Source: Spirometra erinaceieuropaei
Lineage: Eukaryota > Platyhelminthes > Cestoda > Diphyllobothriidea > Diphyllobothriidae
Assembly (NCBI GenBank): GCA_902702965.1
Contig: CACRXP010001286.1
Coordinates: 1,706-65,705 of the forward strand
DNA length: 64,000 nucleotides
Direction: 5' to 3'
The notes under the pieces were generated by a model. The model worked only from the letters and a program-made list of their open reading frames with translations. It had not been told where the DNA came from and did no database searches. Positions within the stretch are counted from its first letter, which is position 1. Each line of letters begins with the position of its first letter. The position numbers were made by a program, and so were the translations under genes. Below, one piece after another: positions 56,919 to 64,000 of the stretch.

Positions 56919-57265
56919 ACGACAGTTCGGCCGTCGGTTTCGACAATGTCCACCGTATGCCCCACGGCAGGATGGGAGCAGGGACGGCGACCTGTGCGAA
57001 AGTCTAGTTTATACTGATAGTAGCACTCTCTCCTCCAACACCCCACCTGGAATCGGTGTCAAGACAGAGTCAAGAAGACTGGTGGCAGAGGAGGGCGCAG
57101 GTGGATGACACGGTCGGGCCCGCATCTTGACGTCCCACGCCACACTCCCTGGTCCACACAGCAAATAACCATTTTTTGAATCACAGCAACAATGGGGGGT
57201 GGCGGGGTCCCAGTGTGCGCGACGTACACCGGCAACCGGGTCCGACACCGCACCCCGAAAGTGTC
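56919..57265 (+). repeat. Family L array, unit 3
   Basis: Follows unit 2 without spacer: GACAGTTCGGCCGTCGGTTT, CAGGGACGGCGACCTGTGCG, CAAGAAGACTGGTGGC, CAGCAAATAACCA and CAATGGGGGGTGGCGGGG. Units 2 and 3 form a true tandem pair. Confidence 0.7.
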
Positions 57266-57593
57266 GGTTCGCAAAGCCGATAACGCCTGTTAGGGTTCAA
57301 TATGGCCCCCTGTGTTGGTTCATTACATCTATCACGTGGTCCGCTTGGGGTGCAGGCCCCAAACCACACACACATACACAGACATCGATATTCCTTGGGG
57401 ATGTATTCCACAACATCGACTTCTATCACATCCCTCGCCCATGCACTCGTCGAATGTTCGAGCCTGTCAACCAGTAGCTGATGGGTTTGGGCGCAGCGAA
57501 GACGTGCCGAGCGGGCCCCTTACATGTACCACAGAAAACTTGTCCTATGATCATCAACCGCACGACACTCAAAAGTTGCGTCTTCTAGTGCAG
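57266..57593. other. Stretch with no recognised feature
   Basis: Overlapping plus-strand frames of 92 and 102 codons lack known domains. Confidence 0.4.
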
Positions 57594-58265
57594 ACTTTGT
57601 ACAATGATTTACCGCACTAACAACACAGGTACTAGCTAAAAGCCCAGACACGCGTGTTTCGCCGATCATATGCCGCTGCCTGACGCAGCTGCGCGGGGTT
57701 CGGCTCGTCAGTGGGTCCCCCAGCTTTCCCCATGTGTTTTTCGGTATATGAACTCCAGTTTCAACTTGCCTTGTTTAATTTCCGAGGAAACTAATGCGTG
57801 AACTTGAAGTGAGCCTTTCGAAACAGACCTTTTTGGGCACGGTCCGAAGTTTGATATGAGTATTTGAGCTGAAATCCTCAGCTACTGCGGAATAACCGCG
57901 TAATATTCACAAACCACCAAGAGGCAGCCGGTATTATAGACTTGTGCAATGATTTACCGTGCTAACAGGGAAAGCTGGGGGACCCACTGACGAGCCGAAC
58001 ATTTCGCAGCTGCCTCAGGCAGCGGCATAAGATCGGCGAAACACGCGTATCTGGGCTTTTAGCTAATACCTGTGTTGTTAGTACGGTAAATCATTGCGCA
58101 ATTCTATAGTACTGGCTGCCTGTTGGCGATTTGTGAATATTACACGTTTAGTCCGCAGTAGCTGATGGGTTTCAACTCAAATATTCATATCAAACTTCGG
58201 ACCGTGCCTGAAAAGGTCTACTACGAAAGAGTTACTCAAAGTTCGCGCATCCGTTTCCTCGTAAA
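57594..58265. repeat. Family D repeats in inverted arrangement
   Basis: Plus-strand order: M1 forward (57594-57735, GCTAAAAGCCCAGACACGCG ... GGGTCCCCCAGC), M2 forward (57775-57925, GGGCACGGTCCGAAGTTTGA ... CGTAATATTCACAAA), start of M1 again (57925-57960), then M1 reverse (57962-58085) and M2 reverse (58085-58265). The arms at about 57775-57960 and 58080-58260 are inverted copies separated by ~115 bp, and that spacer is itself the inverse of the first M1. It would form a large cruciform or hairpin RNA. Confidence 0.75.
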
Positions 58266-59525
58266 GTAAACGAGGCAAGTGTAGACTTTAATTACAGAAC
58301 TGGCAGCTTTTATGAGCAGATGAGTGGAACAGTGGAACCGTATGTCTGTTCTCCTGACTTCTTGAAAGTAAACGCAATACCTGACCGATCGTGCCGGGGT
58401 GAGTTTTGGCAGCCGTTGCGGCAATAACCACCTCTTTGCGACTGCGGAGGGATGATCTCTAATCAGCGAATTGCCGGTGCGGCGCACCTCATAGCACACG
58501 TTTTATGGCGGCGTGGGTTGCTTCTTTCCAACCGCTTGCTTCAAATAAATGATCTTCATATAAAATAAGTAAGAGCTGCGCCTGGTACGCGGACAAATAA
58601 CAGAAGTTTGTCCGCCCAGTTTAATTGTACAGAGCCTAATGAGAGCTGCTGTTGGGACCATATTCCTACCGCTAGCCTCTCCTGCCGAGTTATTTCCCTT
58701 CTGAGTGTTGTTTGAAGAATTTCAAAATCAGGAAAGGGACCAATTTCGCTTCGGCGTCTAAGCCTTTTCGCGGCAATTTTGTCGTTCTCTTCTCTCTGGC
58801 ACTCAGTTGGGCCTACTGATCATTAGATCAGACAGAGACTTGAAAGGATGGGATAAGGACAGCCCACACGACTTCTTTAGACGGATTTTCAAGAATTCTC
58901 TCAGACGGGGCCGACAACAAACCGTCAGATCTCCTGGCATTCCTTGAGGACGGGTTAAGTGGCATTCCGGCAAAAAGATGTCAGAATTTCTTCCCTACCC
59001 CGGACAGATAGCGGACTATCGTGGAATCGGGGAAGCGGAGGAACAGTCGGACAGAATGGGAGCGAATGCTGCAAACTCAGGAAGTTGGACTACGGGGGCA
59101 CACTACATGAAACCCTTCCAATAACCCACACTGCAGGCAAAAACTCTCTTTGGTGAAGATCACCAGAGGCTACTTCAGAGAGTTTATGCCATACCAATAT
59201 TGTCAGTGTATGTTGCGTTTACGACTGAAGGTCTTTACCTAGAGGCAGGTGAACCAGGCCATTTAGCCTCCTCGATCAACATAGGACGGGAAAAACAGGA
59301 CGAGAGGGAGAGGGGAGTGAGGGTAAGGAGATGCGAAAATGATTTACGACGCTCAGCACGCTTCCCTCTTTACGCGACTTCCGGTCAACTCCCTAGGACT
59401 GTGGCAACCTGAGAAACCATACAAAGTTATTTCCGGCAGGCAGGGCCGGTCTGAATAAGAGTCAAATCAGGCGCCTGCAGGAAATCGTCTAAACATCAAA
59501 GACGGGAAGATACAATCTGGAAAGA
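58266..59525. other. Stretch with no recognised feature
   Basis: No repeat match or protein motif found in about 1.25 kb. Confidence 0.4.
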
Positions 59526-59529
59526 GGGG

Positions 59530-59985
59530 GACGCGATCGCTGAAACGGGAATTGTGTTCATCCGGCCTTTCAGATTCACACTCGAACCCCCATCCCCCTT
59601 CACCCCTTCTTAATATTCACTGATGAAACTTTGCGTGGGCAGAGTAATTAACCGCACCGGGAGCGCACGAGCGGACACTGTGTCTGTGAGCCAAACAGCC
59701 GAGCAATTATCACATCAACAAACAACTGGTGGAATCAAATTACGGCAGTAAACGCCTCGGATGCGGAAAAGCAAGCTGCTATCGCACCAAATACGACCAT
59801 TTGCAATGGATGCGAGAGCTGATTATTTGAATAAGAATGCGTTGACAAATCGACTACATTCAGTGAACACTATAAACACTGCGCATCCACTTCCCTTATC
59901 TGTGTCAGTCACTGATGAGAGGTTTGGGTACGAAGTAGAAACATCAAACGAGAGAATTACTTGTTTCAACGACAGTATATCCTAA
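59530..59985 (+). mobile_element. Mini-PLE with inverted hammerhead-like ends (PLE-f)
   Basis: Left: inverted motif (ACGCGATCGCTGAAACGGG, CCGGCCTTTCAGATTCACAC, TCGAACCCCC). A linker follows (CCTTCACCCCTTCTTAATAT and CACTGATGAAACTTTGCGTG). Then comes a short PLE C-terminus (VINRTGSARADTVSVS, about 59645-59690) and PLE-b-like GAGCAATTATCACATCAAC. Right: sense motif CTGATGA, GAGGTTTGGGTACG, AGAAACATCAAACGAG, TGTTTCAACGA (59911-59972). The same left half is seen in PLE-g at 33.8-33.95 kb. Confidence 0.65.
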
Positions 59986-60019
59986 TAGAAGCGAAAAGGC
60001 GAGTTCTAGGAAACAGTCG

Positions 60020-60112
60020 CGGAGAAGAAGACACGATTGCAGGAACGAGTGCTTTATTGGCCTGTCGTTTCGGTTTCTCATTCAAATCCATCATCAGAGA
60101 CAGAGCCAGATC
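60020..60112 (-). ncRNA. Hammerhead-like motif, inverted, joined to PLE-a
   Basis: Minus strand: CTGATGA, then a TGGATTTGAATGAGAAAC hairpin region, CGAAACGACAGG and CAATCGTGTC. Both core boxes are intact. It abuts truncated PLE coding sequence that runs in the opposite direction. Confidence 0.45.
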
Positions 60113-60574
60113 AAACGCCAGATCATGAGGCCAAAAGACCCACTGCTACGGCAGGAAACATCTGGAGTTGCCTACCGGATCTGGTGCAGTTGTGGGCAAA
60201 GCAACTATGTCGGAGAAACTGGAAGATAACTCCGGACGCGGTTGACCGAGCACGTGACAGCAGGGAGGAGGAACGTCGCCAACTCTCAAGTCGCGGCTTA
60301 TTCGACGAGACCCAATCACACATTCAAGTTTGACGAAGCAGAAATTCGTCTTAGAGATCACAACTGTGTGAGCCGTGAACTGCTCCAGTCATAGTTTTTC
60401 GGTCCTGAATCAATCAACAATCGCAACGACCCTCCCACGCCATACTGGGCGTTGAGACTTAGTCTATGCACAGCCGTTAGCCGCGATGAGAGAGTGCGGA
60501 TAACCACTGTCCCCGGTCTCCATGACGGCGAGCTAAATCACCCAAGAGTCCGCACGGATGATGAAATCCGGTAG
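60113..60574 (+). pseudogene. Penelope-like GIY-YIG endonuclease (PLE-a), best preserved
   Basis: One frame reads RQIMRPKDPLLRQ, TSGVAYRIWCSCGQS, NYVGETGR, a TAA stop, LRTRLTEHVTAGRRNVANSQ, NHTFKFDEAEIRLRDHNCVS, RELLQS, a TAG stop, FFGPESINNRNDPPTPYWAL and onward to TAG at 60572-60574. The order (GVxYR, Cys pair, YVGETGR, LRTR...EH, ELLxxW region, INxxND) is that of the PLE-specific GIY-YIG domain, which includes a Cys-rich insert. The glutamate of ELLE is Gln here, and two stops interrupt the frame. RT sequence upstream is missing. The coding frame was not merged or repaired; stops are as seen. Confidence 0.85.
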
Positions 60575-60787
60575 TCAGCCACTCGGGGGCGTGCGATGAG
60601 CGTGGGAGCCGATAATCTTGACCGGCACACAGGCGCATAGCAGCTGCATGGCGATGGCATACTTCAGCACCTGGCCAGTCGAGCCGTGATGCACTCGGGA
60701 GCCGCCAAGTGTGATACGCATGTAGCGGCCTAGCAACTACATCCTATAAATATTGCAACACCTGGGCAATCCACTATTCTTACTTGA

Positions 60788-60880
60788 CTCTGTCTCTGAT
60801 GATGGGTTCGAGTGAGAATCTGGAACATCAGGCTAATAAAACCTTGTTCCAGCGTTCGCGTCTCCTTCTCCGCGACCAGG
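60788..60880 (+). ncRNA. Hammerhead-like motif 3' of PLE-a
   Basis: CTGATGA at 60796-60802, hairpin GGGTTC / GAATCT, then GGAAC (GAAAC expected), ATCAGGCTAATAAAACC, TTGTTCCAGCGTTCGCGTC. It has the same extra T after CTGATGA as the other copies. It follows the PLE 3' UTR block TATAAATATTGCAACACC. Confidence 0.45.
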
Positions 60881-60894
60881 TCTCCTTCATTTCA

Positions 60895-61765
60895 ACTGCT
60901 TCCTGAAACTCATATTTTCCCTTGTATCGAAAAGATCCAATCTATGCTTCAAATTCATTGAGTTAAAGTCTAATGACAACCGCGAAACTGGAAATTTAAA
61001 TTTTTTCGTGATGCGGAGGGGGAACAACGATGTATGATTCGTTCTGCTGAAAGGCAGTTTGACTACTCCCAAACTAATTATGCGTCCATAGAGTTGTCTC
61101 TGAACCCACCAATTCACGTTGACTACACAAAACGTGTCAGGTCAGACGTTTCCTACTGATAGTCTTCGCGCCTGTACATTAGCATAAGATATGGTAGGGA
61201 AAGTCTGGGTAGTGATTGCAGTTGGGGCTAAAAAGTCCACAGTGGCGGTGGTGGTGGAAGAATATGGGGAGGGGGTGTAAAACCTCTGTTCACTTGGCAG
61301 GACGATGGAAGAGGAGGTCTAAGGGTCGTAGGGCCGTGCTGGAGAGCCCAGTGTTAAACTCTATCCAGTAGTTGAGACAATTGGTTAATTATACGCAGTT
61401 TATTATGAAGGAATCGCATACCGATATTTACCCAACTTGTGTTCTCTTCCCAATCATATCAACATAGCCTGGGGATTGTTGGTCTGTTTTTGTTGAGCTG
61501 TAGCACGACGGATGTTCAAGAAGATAGTCCTTTTAGAGCGCCGTCAAGAGATCATTTGGTTATGAATTGTGGACCACACAATACCTCTGAAGAGCTATAG
61601 AGCAGTTTACAAGAGAGAATGATGTTAAAGTATTGACCTGAGAAATTGTAAAGTTGGGGTTTCCCGGACCAATTACCCTAAAGATTCCATATGTCAACTC
61701 ATGAGACAGCAAGAGTTTAAAACAAACGAACTAGATAGTTCCAGTCAAGTGGCCAAAGTAAATAC
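60895..61765. other. Stretch with no recognised feature
   Basis: A short (GGT)n stretch near 61243-61255. Otherwise unassigned. Confidence 0.4.
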
Positions 61766-61769
61766 TTGA

Positions 61770-62278
61770 CGATCCTTTCTTTCATCAGGAATGTGCCTGA
61801 ACTCTGACACTTGAAGAAACACTAAATAAAAGTGGAGCACAAACCGACGACTGCTTTACGCACTCAGCTTGTACACCCTAGGGATAGGCGGTGGCTATCT
61901 CGAAAACAACCCGTGCGATGCCTGTGATGCCGTATAAGGTGACCGAACGATAAAATCTGCCACTTCACGCATTCACGAGCACCAACTGCAGTTAAGAGAC
62001 GAGACCTCTTGTCTCAAATGGCCATGCACACCCTTGATACTGGGCACACCTTCGCATGGGACAAAACTTGCATCGGCGGGGTTTGCCCCTCTAGAAAAGA
62101 CCGAAAGCTTCTTGAAGCCATGCACTCCGATGAGTCATGCGCTAACAGGCACATTGACTACGATGCCATGTACAAAAATCTTATAGAAAAATGGAAGAGA
62201 CGAGAGCCAATCAATGCGGAATGGCGCATGCGACGGTACCCTCTTACCTGCATATATGTATATGTAGAACAAAGTTAA
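61770..62278 (+). pseudogene. Penelope-like RT end plus GIY-YIG fragment (PLE-e)
   Basis: The first frame gives LTILSFIRNVPEL, a stop, KKH, a stop, IKVEHKPTTALRTQLVHPRD (61770-61890), the typical linker between RT and nuclease. Frameshifted pieces NNPCDACDA and SATSRIHEHQLQL follow (about 61905-62000). A clean 90-codon end (62009-62278) comes next: LSQMAMHTLDTGHTFAWDKT, DRKLLEAMHS and NRHIDYDAMYKNLIEKWKRR. TGHxFxWD and LLEAxHS...NRHxD place it in a different PLE subtype from PLE-a/b and PLE-c/d. No hammerhead-like motif was seen after it. Confidence 0.8.
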
Positions 62279-62597
62279 CGTTCATACCGAGTCGAGATAA
62301 TGTAAAGGAGGAGGTGCTTCTGAAGGAATTCGGGTTATACGAATTTTCAAGCAGGTGACACCAACCCGTCGTCGGACGAAATGAAAAAGCGAGAATGTGG
62401 GATTATCACACTAGAACTTTTGGACTATAGAGGTTACACAAACAGAACACTGGTGCATCAGAGGTTACATAGAATTGCGGTAGGTTTCAGAGGGAATGGG
62501 AGTACGGTTGCGACTACGTGTGCTAAGTGAGGTGGGGGAGCGGTCGGATCAAGGAGAGAGATCTATCATAGACGCGGACGCGAAGTAGATAAAAGTC
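62279..62597. other. Stretch with no recognised feature
   Basis: Possibly the PLE-e 3' UTR. No motif to confirm this. Confidence 0.35.
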
Positions 62598-62955
62598 ATG
62601 ACACTTTGTTCGCCAGTATTTGCCGCCGCATTGCGCAACTGCGGTGAGTTCGGCCTGTTAGTGGGTCAGCCAGCGTCCCCATGTATTTTCTGTTATATAA
62701 ACATTAAACATTTTAAATATTTCAGAAATTCCTTTCTGATCTCGAAGCAAATCGTCCAGCATAAACCGTCTCGGATGTTGTAGTCCAATAATCATTTATA
62801 TAGAACTGACCCCATTTTGCGGACTCTGAATATTCGTCAGCCACTCCACTGAAACTGACGGATATCAACTCGAATATTTATATCAGTCGTCGGGCGAAGT
62901 CTGAGACTTTTTGTGCCGGAGAGTTTACTCCAGCTTTGCTTCTGAGGAAATTGGA
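62598..62955. repeat. Diverged family D repeat
   Basis: M1 forward-like sequence (GCGCAACTGCGGTGAGTTCG, GTGGGTCAGCCAGCGTCCCC, 62620-62685). M2 reverse-like sequence follows at 62855-62955 (TATCAACTCGAATATTTATA, TTGCTTCTGAGGAAATTGG). The order parallels the inverted arrangement at 57.6-58.3 kb. Confidence 0.5.
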
Positions 62956-63270
62956 AGTCCGAAATTAAAAGATGGAGTATGTGCCTGAGGGACCAGGAAG
63001 CCAAAAATGGTCACTTCTCCACTCCCCTTTTTTCTTTTCGACACTCTTTCCCGCATATATTACTAATTGCTGCCGTAACGGTAGAGTGAAGGACTCCACG
63101 TAATTGACGGCAGGCTGTGGTGGGGGAATACGGGTGATGGGAGGTTTACGGATGGGGCACCATGCCAGATGGTAAGCTGATGAACTGCAAGAAAACACAG
63201 GAATTGCTTCGTTTTCTGCGGAAACTGATCTCGTACGCTTTCGTGTTGCAAAGAAAATTAGCGCGTTAGT
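62956..63270. other. Stretch with no recognised feature
   Basis: Two overlapping minus-strand frames of 62 and 77 codons, not recognised. Confidence 0.4.
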
Positions 63271-63274
63271 GGAA

Positions 63275-63440
63275 AATAAACAAAAAGCGAATGCTAAAAG
63301 AATAACAGAATTTGTGTAATGGTGTGAGGTCGTGGGAAGTAATTGATGTTCACATTATCCCCTCTGCAACGGTCTGCAAATAGATGTCAAGACAAAACCC
63401 TATATGACACGATCTACAGTCTACCGACAGTTAGGTGAAG
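63275..63440 (+). repeat. Family O repeat and CACAGTCTAC-type block
   Basis: AATAAACAAAAAGCGAATGC and GGTGTGAGGTCGTGGGAAGT match 23316-23395 inverted. ACACGATCTACAGTCTACCG matches GCGCGATCCACAGTCTACTG near 23535. Confidence 0.5.
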
Positions 63441-63649
63441 TCCACCAACCTACTATTGTTCGGGTCGCCATACGACTGCCTAGGTGGACTCTATGCTGAG
63501 CTCCAAGGCACAACGGGACCAGCATGTTTCGTAACCCAATCAGTGAACGCCCTTTCCAACGATAGTATGCATATAGTGATGTGGAATGTGCCGAAACTTA
63601 TGCAGCGTCACTAATTGCTTGCAAACAGGTAAAAACGAGTGGACAAAAA

Positions 63650-64000
63650 CTCCGGACTAGTAATGAACGATTTTAGTCGGATTGAAAACATAAAATAAAT
63701 AATAAAACTAATACTACGCTGTTTAGAAATAACAACTTTTAAAAAAAACTGAAATTCCGAAAACGCCAAAAATTGTTGTAACTGAGCAAACCTAGGTCTG
63801 GGTGTACAGAAAGTCTGTCCATGCAAAAACCGGAAAGAAAAAACGACTCAAGTGGAATAATGTTTAATAATAGTCTTTTAGTAAAGTTCGTGCTTAAGTG
63901 CCCTATAGGAATTAGCGCAATGTCAAGTGTGGCGATCAGTCAACAGCCTGTAGTTTGGGTATAGATTCCAATACGGTTTTGCGAGAGTCGGATGTGTTTT
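63650..64000 (-). mobile_element. Family C element (copy 3), truncated by the window edge
   Basis: CATAAAATAAATAATAAAAC, ACTGAAATTCCGAAAACGCC and GGGTATAGATTCCAATACGG match 39350-39660 in order and orientation. The outer end with its TIR is not recognisable, and the copy is clearly more diverged than the other two. Confidence 0.65.

Noticed and set aside
1..64000. Prokaryotic systems (operons, CRISPR arrays, phage or integrative elements)
   Set aside because: No dense long coding frames, no regularly spaced direct repeats with unique spacers, and clear eukaryotic retroelements and tRNA-derived SINEs throughout.

Overview
The window reads as eukaryotic accessory DNA made almost entirely of old transposons and other dispersed repeats. 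I found no convincing host protein-coding exon. The mix of elements points to a flatworm, most likely a diphyllobothriidean tapeworm (Spirometra / Dibothriocephalus / Schistocephalus type). It holds many decayed Penelope-like retroelement (PLE) tails with a GIY-YIG nuclease, a CR1/jockey-type reverse transcriptase, Tc1/mariner-type elements with very long inverted repeats, tRNA-headed SINEs, and TTAGGG-like tracts. The taxonomic call is inference. One assembly gap of 724 N (26937-27660) interrupts the window.

Layout. 1-8.4 kb: GT microsatellite, small telomere-motif MITEs, a tandem repeat split by a SINE with target-site duplication, dispersed 0.5-kb repeats (family F) and a TIR element (family H). 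9.6-17.5 kb: a cluster of Tc1-type elements, including the only recognisable transposase (13101-14142, minus strand, DD34E after removal of a 43-nt GT-AG intron), two ~1-kb foldback MITEs and a 1.9-kb element. 18-27 kb: more foldback DNA, a PLE tail, and a second H element before the gap. 28-34 kb: three PLE remnants with hammerhead-like motifs and a tRNA-like SINE. 35-41 kb: a foldback MITE, another F repeat, and an inverted copy of the 1.9-kb element. 42.7-44.5 kb: a truncated, frameshifted CR1-like RT. 46.6-53.2 kb: an H element and three foldback MITEs in one orientation. 53.6-58.3 kb: a candidate solo LTR, a MITE inserted in a D repeat, a three-unit L array and a large inverted repeat. 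59.5-62.3 kb: three PLE tails. The window ends inside a third 1.9-kb-family copy.

How the parts relate. The A, B and C elements share TA flanks and CAGT...CTCATGAAAT ends with the transposase-bearing element. They are therefore probably its non-autonomous relatives. The PLE tails repeatedly show the same order: inverted hammerhead-like motif, truncated GIY-YIG C-terminus, 3' UTR, sense hammerhead-like motif. Two copies (33541-33950 and 59530-59985) share the same internal junction, which suggests that a rearranged mini-PLE has amplified on its own. This structure and the intron-bearing Tc1 transposase are the two most unusual things here. All coding remnants are broken, and alignments were made by eye.
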